64,000 bases of DNA from Fallopia convolvulus (Eukaryota; Streptophyta; Magnoliopsida; Caryophyllales; Polygonaceae). The position numbers were made by a program, and so were the translations under genes. Every line of letters starts with the position of its first letter. The first letter of the stretch is position 1. The stretch is from assembly GCA_964016875.1 (NCBI GenBank), contig OZ024724.1, positions 27,255,962 to 27,319,961 on the forward strand, given 5' to 3'. The notes beneath the pieces were generated by a model that was given only the letters and a program-made list of their open reading frames with translations, ran no database searches and was not told where the DNA came from. Shown here piece by piece: positions 1 through 9,886 of this stretch.

Positions 1-1157
1 TCGGTAATGACCTTGAAATACTCAGTATCGAGCCCATGTTACTCGGTACCGAGGTCGGTGTGCTCGTCAAGTACCTCGGTACCGACCTCATCGTCCTCGA
101 TATCGAGCTCCTCCGTAGTTGCCTCATCTTCGTCCATGGCAACTCCATCTCTATCGTATCTCGTCTCGTATTCCCGCAAAGTCGTCTCATCCTGAGGCTT
201 TTTGTCCAAAGGGAATGGTTGAGACGTCCCGGCTTCGTAGTAGTTTGGCACATAGAGCAACTCCAGCTTGTCCCGCATAATCATCACATCTTGTCCAAGC
301 ACCTTGGTGGCGACTCCACCATGAACCCTCTGAAAAATGACGGAAGAACACCAGTACTTTGTATCCAGCTTCTAGGGAAGGTGTGGGGTGTAGCGCGTGA
401 GGTTGACACCGAGCTCCTCCGCCAAAAGACTCAACAAGTTCCCACACCAGACTTCCTTCGAAGAGGTCCCGCACCTCTCTACATATTTCAGCCATTCGTA
501 CCCCAAATTCATGGGGGCGGGGTCCTCGAAAAGAATAGTTCGGAGGCATCCAACCTTTGTTCTTGTCGCCCTTGAAAGTTCCTTCTTGGGCCCAAAGGTG
601 GCGCCCAAAACTCGAAGAATGATCTTGAAGATGGGGTTGATGATACGCGCCCTTGGAAATGCCGGTGCGGAAGAATTGATCTCCTTGGAAATGTAGCTCC
701 AAGTGTCAGTGACCTTGAAATCGTCGGGAGCCTTGTAATCTCGAGAATGGTTGGGGAGGTCGAGGAGGCGATTAAACTCGGCCATGGTGAACTCATGATC
801 GGCATTGCCCAAACGGAACTTGATCTTCCCTACCGATGTCTTGGACTTGAAACTTATTTGGAAGGTAGCAATAAACTTGGTGGTGAGGGCTGGATAGTGC
901 GGGGTTTCCTCCTTCTTGAGTAGATGCGGCACACCGAGAATGGCAATGGCGTGCTTGACATCCTCGTAAATGTCGTTGGCCTTGGCACTTGACCTTGAGA
1001 ACCACCTAGTGAAGTGGTCCTTTTGAAGGATGGAATCGAAGACCGTTAGGTACTACCGAGTAGGCAAAATGACCATGTCCATTCTTGGGGGAGATGGAGA
1101 TCTTTGAGTCCTCCTTTTCTTTCCTGCCCTGGAGTTTGCTCGGCTTGTGCTTGCCAT
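1..1157 (-). pseudogene. Athila ORF-1-like protein, broken copy
   Basis: Read on the minus strand from an ATG at 1157. One frame runs to a TAA at 36-38 and is broken only by TAG codons at 1053-1055 and 372-374. The start is Ser/Arg/Lys-rich, followed by a globular part with the words HYPAL, LGNADHEF and MNLGYEW. These align with HYPAL, LGNEDHNL and MNLAWEW of the intact protein at 11906-13690, so both belong to one family, which I take to be the Athila ORF-1 family (function unknown; usually carried next to gag-pol or in place of it). The C-terminal part is acidic (many Asp/Glu). Overall similarity to the other copy is low, so it comes from a different element family. No gag or pol of that element lies inside the window. 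Confidence 0.7.
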
Positions 1158-1280
1158 TTGGTTACTGAAAACACCATAAAAAAATCCAAGGTAAAATCCA
1201 CTCAAACTAACAAGAAAACCCCATACTTGCTTTCGGAATTGGTCTCGACCCACCTCGGTACCGAGCCAATTGGGTCGGTG
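42..1280. repeat. CTCGGTACCGAG palindromes, three copies
   Basis: The 12-base palindrome CTCGGTACCGAG occurs at 42-53 and 1254-1265. A one-base variant, CTCGGTACCGAC, is at 75-86. GTCGGTG follows directly after the first copy and nine bases after the 1254 copy. Two copies lie within the ORF-1 pseudogene and one lies upstream of its start. Confidence 0.7.
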
Positions 1281-1340
1281 ACGAGGTTTCTGGGTGAAGC
1301 GCAAGTTCTGGACAATCTCAGGTCGTTACCGACCCTCACA

Positions 1341-2204
1341 TGTCGATAATGAGCCTGGGCAAGATCATAATGCGAGCCAATTGGGTCTTTAAGATGGATT
1401 TAGTCGCTATATCAATTTTGGTGCATTCTAACTAAATTCAGATATTATTGTCATATACCTGAATTTCAGTTTTTCTTGGGTCTATCGGGCGTACCCCCTT
1501 TTCCTTGGGCAGGGGTACCCCCATCTGGACCCCCCAAATTGCATTGTAGTGGAGTCTCACTAGGTCAATGATGATGAGGATGACATTAACAAAATGTAAT
1601 AAGAGAAGACAAATCTATGTTTAACTCACTCTTTCCTTTGTTAGAAAATAATCACGAACTTAGTCAACACCAAATGGACCACCACTAGTTTATATTCGAA
1701 AATAACCATTGGACCATCTCATTCTATATAAACGATTTTTCTAAGAGTCTAAAAATTGTAATATATTTTGAAATAGTAGGGTTGAGTTCAAGTAAATAGG
1801 GTATTTACAGTAAATGGGAAGGAGAAATAAAGAGTCTTGGATATTAGAAGATTAATGGGATTGATTTAATAGGATTAATGATTTAATAGAAAAACAAAAA
1901 GGCAATTACGTAATTGTAGGGATATGAGTTGTTGTAAATTTGGAAAGAAATAAGATATTGTTCATTTTAAACTTTGAATAGTAGTGAGTTTCTCAACTTA
2001 CGCAAAGCAATTGACGAAATCTTCATACATAGAATTGTTGTTCATCAATTAATATAGAGTTATTGTTCATCAATTAATATAGAGTTGTTCAATACAATAA
2101 ATACATTGTTCATTTCAAAAATCTTTGTATATAGATATACTTTGTTCATTCTTCAGTACATTAGGGTTGAGTTATTGTTCATCAATTAATATAGAGTTGT
2201 TCAA
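1341..2204. other. Unassigned AT-rich spacer with a short tandem repeat
   Basis: No coding sequence is visible. A 26-base unit containing TTCATCAATTAATATAGAG is repeated at about 2036-2061 and 2062-2087 and again at 2172-2199. Around 1485-1530 there are two GTACCCCC words in a pyrimidine-rich stretch. The segment separates the ORF-1 pseudogene from the start of recognisable LTR homology at about 2205. It may hold the truncated end of either element. Confidence 0.4.
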
Positions 2205-3153
2205 TACAAAATACATTCCGTTAAACAAAACACATTCACATGAGACCATTCAGACAAAATCCATCAAATAAAATAGCAACCAATATCCTCCTCAAATCCA
2301 AATGGCACCCTCCGGCCTCTCATCTATGGCACACGGTAAGGGCGCGTACCTATACACGTGCCCATTTCCCCCATTCACCCTTCTTTCCCTAGCTAAACCT
2401 CTACTAGAGCGTTTGCCAAAATATTTTATTTTATTTTTAGAAGAGGGTTCCTTCCAGCCGTATGACCATGCCCGGGGGCCACTTCATCTTCAACTTATCC
2501 CGTGATCCATGACCATGTCGGTGGAAACCAGTGCACATAACGAAAAGGTTTAAAAACGATTTTTTATAATTTTATACAAGAACGTAATATTGAATCATTC
2601 CAAAATAAGGTTTATACAATCGATTCACTCATTCAAAGAAAACGAATCAGAAGCTTCCCAAAAGACGAAAACAAATACGCAGCGGAAGGAAAGTATACCC
2701 GAACAAGTCACAATCACAATAACAAGCACAATTACAATTTTGATTCAAACCCAATCATATTTGCAGACACAAACACAATTACAATTATGATTACAAGCAC
2801 ACTCATAGTTACAGTCAGAATCACAATCAAACTCACAACTACAATAAGAATCAAAAACACAATCACAAATTCAAACACCACAACGATTATAAATACAATT
2901 ATATTTACCAGTGCAAGCATAATCATAAACGCATACACCACCACAGTTATCATAAGCACACTCATGGTCACAATCAGATTAAGAATTCACACAGATATAA
3001 AATAAAAGATTTTAGTTAAAATAATAACGAAGGGCCTAATTTCCAAAACCAATTCTACACACATGGCACCCAATCTAACAAGAATTGAATTAAGTCGAGC
3101 AAGTCGCGGAACGACTTACCTCAAGTGAAGGTTTTTCTGAAGAACGCTAGCAA
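2205..3153 (-). mobile_element. E5: Tekay-type LTR, left piece
   Basis: This piece matches the solo LTR at 31140-32170 along its length, including the conserved LTR block (2289-2530) and the CA-rich hexamer tract (2700-2975). The homology starts abruptly at about 2205, so the part that would carry the TGTAACACC end is missing. At 3158 it is interrupted by the 22-kb element, and the LTR resumes at 25497. Confidence 0.75.
2700..2975. repeat. Degenerate ACAATC/ACAATT hexamer tract
   Basis: The plus strand is made of imperfect 6-base steps such as ACAATC, ACAATT, ACAAGC and ACACTC. The same tract occurs at 31675-32035 in the solo LTR. It creates long but meaningless Val/Ile/Met-rich frames on the opposite strand. 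Confidence 0.75.
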
Positions 3154-3158
3154 ACCAA
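3154..3158 (+). repeat. Target-site duplication ACCAA, left copy
   Basis: ACCAA lies directly before the TGTTGG start of the first LTR. The same five bases follow the CCAACA end of the third LTR at 25492-25496. This shows that 3159-25491 occupies a single insertion site. Confidence 0.9.
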
Positions 3159-3659
3159 TGTTGGTGATTTGTGTCAAGTCATCAAATCCCTAGTAGAGCA
3201 TGTTGAGGTTTTAGAGTCATATTGGGAATGTCGACATGGTGTGTTGACATATATGACTTTCCATGGTTTAATTGTTATCATAAGATCCAATAGATGAATC
3301 GCACACCAACACCGAGGCAAGGAACCTCGTATGCACCGTTGCATAGCAAAGGCGCACCTTGGCATAGGAGTCGCTCGGTGCAACGGCGCGGTGCAAGCGC
3401 GGGGCTCGGCTTGGACCTCGTTTTTGAGGTTCAAGGCTCGGCATTGTGTGGGGCGCGCCTATGAGTGAACTTGAGGTTCATCTCGAGGCTGCAAGGGCGC
3501 GCCTAGGTGGTGCGATGGCACGGTGAAGCTAGGGACGCGGTTGCGAGGCTGCGGTGGAGCTCTCGGCGCGCCTATGGCACTTGTCCGAGGCTTCGAGCAT
3601 GAATTGTGAGGCTAAGGTATGGTTTTGATCTTATACATTGAGTCTTATAACTTTGTGCA

Positions 3660-3990
3660 TGTTTCTAATGTGAATTAGGAAGCTTCTCTAAGCTTGGTAG
3701 ATGCTTTTAGCAAGAACCAAAGCTTGAGTTTAGCTTGGCACATAGTAAAGATGCTAGAAAGAAGTTTGCAAGCTTCATACTAGCTTAGAGTGAACTATAG
3801 GAGCTTCGACAAGCTCAAGACTCATTGTACATGCTTTATAAGAAGCTCATGTAGCTTGGAACTAGCTCATGGAAGCTCAATGTAGCTCACACTAGCTTAA
3901 GTTAGCTCAACTAGCTAGAAATTCAGGTCAACCTAGCTCACACTAGCTCACGCCAGCTCAACTCACTATAAGCTAGCTCATGGAGCTAAG
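3660..3990. repeat. AGCTCA/AGCTTG-rich block in LTR 1
   Basis: The core AGCT followed by CA or TG recurs at irregular 8-20 base spacing, most densely at 3835-3990. The same block is in LTR 2 (about 18305-18630) and LTR 3 (about 24125-24440). It lies upstream of the TATA box, where enhancer-like repeats are common in LTRs. Confidence 0.7.
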
Positions 3991-4319
3991 GGGTAGTGAT
4001 ACTCCTAGGTGACCTAGCTTGGCACCTATATATGCTAGCTAGGTGGTGGGGCTGGTGGGCCGGCCCAAGGGGCGCGCCTGGTGGGCTGGTGGGCCGCACA
4101 TGCACGCGCATGGCATAGGCTGTTGGCCTTGCCATTTGGGCCGTGTGCATGGGCCTTTTGGATTGGATTTTTGGACTCTTTGATGGGCCTCTCCTTTGCT
4201 GAATTGGATAAGCATTTGGAGTCCAAGGGGGGAAGTATCTAGACGCCCCAAATGATGACAAGGAGAGAGGGAAGGGAAGTTATAACAAACTCCCTAAAAT
4301 TGCTCTCATCCACTCATTT

Positions 4320-4383
4320 GTGTAACCGCTTGTAACCGCCATTCAAGGTAGTTATTGGACAGTTTATGGACGCCTATATAAGG
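4320..4383 (+). promoter_or_regulatory. LTR 1 core promoter
   Basis: TATATAAG at 4375-4382 is a strong TATA box. About 45 bases upstream TGTAACCGC occurs twice in tandem. The same arrangement is in LTR 2 (TATA at 19013-19020) and LTR 3 (24819-24826). A start of transcription near 4405 would place the ATG at 4537 about 130 bases into the RNA. Confidence 0.65.
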
Positions 4384-4536
4384 GCAAATTGTCGGCCATT
4401 TGATGGTAAGAAAGAGACAAGAAAATCAGTCCATTGTCCTACACAAAATCGGTGAGAAAAACACAAGTAGTCGAGTTAGACTAGGCGGTGTTTTGAGTGG
4501 ATTTTCACGAGTGTTTCAAGCACGAACGTGGGCATC

Positions 4537-5623
4537 ATGGATGGATCTTCAAGCATGAAGAAAGAACCTCAAGAGACGTTGGATGGGCAGTACGTTCAAG
4601 TGAAGGACGAACCCCAAACGTCCATGGAAGACGACTTCGTTCAAGTGAAGAGCGAAGAGGAATCGATGGACTCGAACAAGGTACGCTTGTCTTCAATGGT
4701 TGTGTCTTGCCAACACTCCATTGGTTTATTAATTACGTTTTATCCCACAACGGTATTGCACAACCCTTGGCATGGAATAGGGGCAATATACGTTGAAGGA
4801 AAGCGGGATCTCATCCCGTGACTCGTAGTGTTATATCCAAGTCGAATTACTTAACAAGAATAAGGGGTCGATGGTGATTGCCTTCGTGGCCTACACCCAC
4901 GAGACTACCCTTCAATGGGTCTACTTGTCATGCCTTGATTATCCATTGGATCTACAAGGATCGACTTCCCTTCAACAAGATAAAGCAAACACATTAAAAC
5001 GATTGCATGCAAACCCTATTTGGTTAGACAACCACGAAAAACCAACAATCTTCAACGTATATTTGTATTTATTTGCTTTCATTTTGTTCATGTCCTTGTA
5101 TGCTTTGTTGGTTTATTTTGTTAAGTTTGAGGATAAGACTCAACGAGGGGATAAGACGGTGCATGACATTACCTCACAATTGAGGGAAGTCAAGATAGAG
5201 CCTCCGAGTCACATTCGACCCATCGAAGTGCAAGGCGGACTCATGGACTTTGATGAATGGGTGGAAGAGTACGCCAAGAGCAATCTTTATTGGGATTGGG
5301 TCCTTGCTAACGTAAGGTGTGAACCTGATTTCAATGATGCCTTGCAAGGTGAGGTTTTAAGGCCTCAACCCTCCATGGTGATGGAGAATCATGGTCCAAG
5401 GCGAGATCATGAGGCTAGGCATATGTACTCGTCATTCAAGCGCCATGGCAAGTCTAGGGTGAAGCACTCGCATGCTAAACCAAGAAGAAACGTCCCTAGG
5501 GGCGTGGCCTTGGGAGATGGTGGGGCGTCGGTAGGAGGAAAGTATTGGCAAGTGGTCTATGGAGACCAAAGGCCAAAGAAGCCCGTTTATTGTTCTCTTT
5601 GTGGCGTGAAACGCCAAGGCTGA
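4537..5623 (+). CDS. Predicted two-exon gene across the LTR boundary; psi-K-x-E repeat protein, copy 1
   Basis: Exon 1 (4537-4680, 48 codons) lies in the LTR downstream of the TATA box. It ends at AAG|GTACGC. A U-rich stretch ends in TTTTGTTAAG| at 5125, and exon 2 (5126-5623) opens there in the matching phase 0. The predicted protein has 213 residues. It contains MKKE (7-10), VKDE (22-25), VKSE (37-40) and VKIE (70-73), all fitting the SUMO-acceptor pattern psi-K-x-E. Residues 18-32 and 33-47 are a 15-residue tandem duplication. A basic stretch is at about 139-173 and CSLCG at 204-208. I recognise no family. Another reading is one 250-codon frame from 4871 whose T-rich part would form a membrane segment. 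That frame is broken by an extra T in the second copy (near 19552), whereas both exons stay open there. Splicing is inferred, not shown. Confidence 0.5.
4804..4902 (+). other. Two short hairpins near the 3' end of LTR 1
   Basis: CGGGAT-ctc-ATCCCG is at 4804-4818. TCGTGG, seven loop bases and CCACGA are at 4884-4902. Both are kept in LTR 2 and LTR 3. They lie inside the predicted intron, downstream of the TATA box, where R/U5 RNA structures would be expected. Confidence 0.45.
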
Positions 5624-6534
5624 ATTTTACTTGTATTGGTTCCCTTTATGTATGTGTGTGTATGTAGTTAGCATTAGATGTATGCTATGGACTATGTGTG
5701 TTGTGTATGCCTTGACTAAAGGGCATTTAGTGTGTGTATTGATCATGTTAAAAGATCAAGTGATTGTTTATGTTATGAAATAAATTATGGTTTGATTAAA
5801 TGTTAATCTTAACGACATGTGTGCAAGAAAGGGACTTAAGTCTAATTCTTGGAATCAACTTGTAAATTTTGATTGTTGGTTTCGTTCACTAAGAATGATC
5901 CAAACTAGATTACCCTTGAGTCGACCATTCTTTGATTGGTACGACTCATGCTCTATATTACCTTCGGGTCTACTAGAGTAATTAGATTACCCTCGGGTCT
6001 ACTAATGTAAGGGTCTACTAATGTAATGGTCTACTAGATTGCCCCCCACGTGAGAGGGCATGCACATGTTGGCCATGTATGCACTAAAGAACACATAGAA
6101 GAGATGGTAAGAGGCTCTTGATAAGATACATGTGGAATTCACTAAGTGATTTCATGAAATTCATGTTTCTTATGAAAAAAGGGAAACAAGGAAGTCTTGA
6201 TTGGTTTAGATTAAGACTTGTAGTATAATTGTAAGAGAGCAATGGTTGTATGAGAGTGAGATCTCTCATGGCTAAGTCAACTAAGTTTGACAAGGCATGA
6301 AAAGTGTCAAATGGAAGTTTGATACTTAGACATGATGAATGAAGTTCATGTCTAGACCGTTTTATCATATGGTTGAATCCTAAAGGAATATGACTTGTCT
6401 AAATAATAAATATGGTTTGATGTTGACAAAATGAGTGTTAGCATGTTAGTTTGCCTTAAGAAAGACATGGGAATGTCTAGAGAAATTGCTTTGCAAAGAA
6501 GTTTGGGATCGGCGCATAAGGTGGCTAGGGTTTG
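5624..6534 (+). other. Interior 1, first non-coding part
   Basis: No gene is visible. GGTCTACTA occurs four times at 5967, 5996, 6012 and 6028, within units of about 16-29 bases. The second copy of this interior (near 20607-20660) has only three, so the array changes length. Confidence 0.6.
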
Positions 6535-7095
6535 AACCTAGACACGCCTAGGCTAAGCCATAGGCGCGCCGAGCGGTGTCGAGACTTGACATCGATCCTC
6601 GGAGCGTTGGGCGCTCGGGATAGGATCCCATGGAGCATCCGAGGCACGCCCTAGGAGGGGTCGTTGCCTAGAACCCCTCGGTGCTTGGCACTAGACGAGG
6701 ATCGTCGCATGGGGGAGGTGTTGCATCAATCGCAACGCCATGGCCTAAGTCTTGGCACGATCTCGGGATCGAGCACGACAAGGCGCGCCGAGTCGAAGCA
6801 CTCGGAACATGGCAAGGCCAAGGATGCGAGGCAAGGCATGGATCGCACGGACCCGATGTGTCGCGAGCCAAGTACGAAGCACTCGGCACGCAGCGACGCG
6901 ATACGAGGTTTGAACCTCGACACGGCCAGCGTGCGCAAGGGCGCGTCGCGGCTGGGTAACGTCGTCACCAAGGCACAACCGGGTGTGCAAGGCGCGCCGA
7001 GGCTGGTTGAAACCGAGCCTTGGCTTCGACGAAGCGCTCGACGCATGGCGTCGGTGTGCCCACGTTTGGCACAATAGGTGCGCCTACCACAAGGC
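6535..7095 (+). repeat. GC-rich island in interior 1
   Basis: About 550 bases much richer in G and C than the flanks, with GGCGCGCC at 6563, 6782 and 6991 and many CGAGGC and CACTCGG words. It resembles the GC-rich part of the LTR (3330-3600). Its second copy is 21160-21715. Several overlapping reading frames on both strands stay open by chance of composition. I see no protein-like signal in any of them. Confidence 0.6.
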
Positions 7096-8021
7096 AATTG
7101 TTTGATTTGTTTAAATCAATGAAACCATGTTTGAAGTCATATTTGGCTTACTTATTTTAGGGTTTAATTTATTTTGTGATTGAAGTAGGAAAAACTTGGT
7201 CTATCACATGTTCCATATGATTGTTTAGATTGCTCATGTTTGTGTCATTGCTTAGGTGGATAGAACTTGTGTGGAAATTTGAAAGACTGATTTTGTGACT
7301 TTCAAATAAACAAGTTATGGTCTAGGAAAGACTAAGAGGAATTAGATGAATCCTCAGATCCAAGGAAAGTGTCAAGAGTCATAAAGGCTTGAGATTGACA
7401 ACTTTGGTTGATTAGTCTTATGGTTGAGAAACCATTGAAAAGATTAATGGAAATAACGACATGGTAGATAAAAGACAAGTCTTAGCATGTGTGTTAACAC
7501 TTGTGGATAAGATGATTGTTATATGAGCATGATTCTTGTTCTTTACTTTAATGGAAATTTAAAGAAAGAAGAATTGAATCATCTATATGGAAAGATGATG
7601 ATCCTATGGGAACTTCCAATAAAATGGTGGTTAGGATGAAAGGAACATAAAGTGGACTACTTTGTGTTTGAATGGCCAAGAGAAAAGTAATGTCATTAGG
7701 AAGTCTTTTAAAAGATTCTATATGCTTTGCATGATGTGATATAGAAAGTTTAGTCACTTGTGGTTGATTAGTGTCTAATGAATCTATATTGGAATGACAT
7801 GAGTTACTTGGTAGAAACCAAGTTATAAGGTTAAGATGATAAGACCTTGTTCTTCATTGGTTAAATATGAAGATGTCAATGTATAGAGATGAAGGTGGAT
7901 TAGATTATTCTAAATCTTTGTCTTGGTAGAAATACATTGAGATGGAATTGAGAATTCCATGATTATACACATGACTGAGAAACATCTTTGGATTTATGAA
8001 CACATGGTTATAAGTTGGTTG
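7096..8021 (+). other. Interior 1, non-coding part up to the nested insert
   Basis: AT-rich and without a recognisable gene. It is nearly identical to 21716-22644 in interior 2. The identity stops at 8021, where sequence of the nested Athila-like element begins. Confidence 0.75.
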
Positions 8022-9886
8022 AGTTTGTGATTGATCCGGAAAGTATTCTCAAAGAAGCTCGAAGAAGGAAAAGGATGGAGAATCAAGCTCTCCATGGTGA
8101 TGAGGAGTTGGCTCGACTTAGGGCCGAAATGGCTAGATTGCAACTTGAGAAGGACAATCAAGAGGCGATGGCAAGAAGAGAACGGGAGCAACGGATGAGG
8201 GCCGAGGCTCAACTCGACACTCTACCCCGAAATGCACGCCAATACATGCATCCGGAGTTGAGGGTGCCCGAACCGGCTATTGTGCTTCCCGAGGTTGCCA
8301 AGAATTTTGAGATCAAGACGCAATTCATTTCCCTCATCAAGCGTGATCAATTCGAGGGCCGTCCACATGAGTGTCCCATAGAGCACATCAAACACTTTGT
8401 GGACATGTGTGAGACGATCTCTACCGACGAGGAGACGTTGGAGTATGTGCTTCTAAAGGCGTTCAAATGGTCACTTGGGGGCAAGGCCACACATTGGCTC
8501 GAGAGCCAAGCCCCTAGGTCAATCACAACTTGGAAGGCACTCTATGATGCTTTCTTGATGAAGTTCTTCCCGCCCTCAAAGACAACCGAGCTAAGAAGGA
8601 AAATTGCAAGCTTTCAACAAGGTCCGAATGAGCCTCTCTTCGAAGCATGGGACCGTTTCAAGGAGATGTTGCGCCAATGTCCTACTCATGGCCAACAACC
8701 ATATGTGCTCCAAGACATCTTTTTCCAAGGCATCAATCCGGCAACGAAGGACAAGCTCAATCTCCACACCGATTGTGGGTTCATAGACTTGACACCGGAT
8801 CAAGCTTGGGAGCTACTTGACAAGCTATCCGATTATGAGGCCATGTATGGGGTGAGTCAAGCTAGCAAAGAGGTGAAAGTTCAAGGTGAAGGTGCAAGGA
8901 ATTTATATGATCCAAAGGGAGAAGACATTGACAAGGATGTGAAGCTCCAATTCCTTGAAGGTGAAGTGAGCAAGCTTAAGAGGCAAGTCCACTACTACAA
9001 GCAAAATGCTAGAGCTTGTTAGGAGTGTGGATCCTTTGCACATGCTACACAAGTTTGTCCGAATACGAGCCAAGTGCGCTTGGCCGAGCGAATTGAGGAG
9101 GCAAACTATGTTCAAGGAAATTTCGGTGGAAGAGGCAACTTCAACAATGGTGGTAATGGCCGGTGGAACAACGGTCAAGCTCAAGGCTACAACAACAACT
9201 TCAACCAAAACGAGCCAAGGGCGCCGCAACCACCACCATATAGGCCACCGGGATTCAATGAGCTACAATCATTTGCTCAAGAGATGAGGGATGGGTTCAA
9301 GGAGATGAGGACCCAATTCAATGAGTTTGGTGCATGGAGGAGGCAAGTCGACAATCAATTTGCCCAAATTGCAACTCAAGCCCCGAGATAGAATGGGAGA
9401 CTTCCGGGCCGACCCGAGGAGAACCCCCGAGCTCAAAACAATCAAAATGATGTCCGGGCAATTGGATTGAGAAGTGGCCGAAACCTACCCGAGCCACACA
9501 TGCCTAAGAAGAACGAAGAGAGCCGGACCGACTTACCCAGCAAGTCGGGTCCGACGTTCCCTGAAGTCGATCCAGCAGGAAGATCGACTCCTCTGCCCCG
9601 GACTGAGATTCACAACATCGGGCCCGACGTGGTGCCTAAGTCGGTCCAACCAGGAAATGTTGCAAGTGAAATGGGGAAGTCCAAGGAGGTTGATCCAAGC
9701 AAGAATCAAGGTGCAACAACTCTTCCATATCCCTCAAAGAAGCCGAAAGATGTTGTTGAGAACAAGTTCAAGAGGTTTCTCAAGCTTTTGCAAGGTTTGA
9801 ACATCTCTATCCCGTTCACCGATGCATTGAGCGAGATGCCATCCTATGCCAAGTTTTTAAAGGAGATTTTGAGCAAGAAGATGTAG
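8022..9886 (+). pseudogene. gag: gag polyprotein, Athila-like, with three in-frame TAG codons
   Basis: The structural capsid/nucleocapsid protein of the element. One frame runs through the segment; the first ATG is at 8075 and the original start is probably lost in the 5' truncation. A charged coiled-coil N-terminus is followed by the retrotransposon gag domain, recognisable from HWLESQAP, FLMKFFPPSKT, EAWDRFKEMLRQCPTHG and FFQGINP (about 8490-8750). A CX2CX4HX4C zinc knuckle lies at about 9017-9058, but its second residue position is a TAG (9020-9022). Further TAG codons are at 9389-9391 and 9884-9886. After the knuckle comes a Gly/Asn-rich linker, then a charged region and the words PSYAKFLKEILSKK, which normally lead into protease. 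The frame then shifts by one base relative to the protease frame. Confidence 0.8.

Larger units (their letters stand above)
3159..5047 (+). repeat. LTR 1 of the composite element
   Basis: 1889 bases, nearly identical to LTR 2 and LTR 3 apart from scattered substitutions and small indels. In order it holds a GC-rich part with GGCGCGCC octamers (3452, 3496, 3565, 4071), an AGCTCA/AGCTTG-rich part (about 3660-3990), a TATA box (4375), a short open reading frame (4537-4680) ending at a 5' splice site, and two small hairpins (4804-4818 and 4884-4902). The last two lie in the part that would be U5. Confidence 0.9.

Noticed and set aside
2732..2971. Minus-strand Val/Ile/Met-rich frame, also at 31595-32041, looking like membrane proteins
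   Set aside because: It is the reverse reading of the CA-rich hexamer tract; low complexity explains both openness and hydrophobicity.
3986..4261. Pro-rich minus-strand frames, also at 18673-18889 and 24430-24705
   Set aside because: Produced by GGGC/GGTGG-rich LTR sequence; three overlapping frames exist and none has support.
4871..5623. Continuous 250-codon frame with a hydrophobic segment
   Set aside because: The upstream part is broken by an extra base in the second copy, and the hydrophobic part coincides with a U-rich intron end. The two-exon model is preferred, but this remains an alternative.
6664..7077. 137-codon frame in the GC-rich island, repeated at 21287-21700
   Set aside because: Other frames on both strands are equally open, the composition is GC-biased, there is no domain-like pattern, and the two copies are too similar to show constraint.
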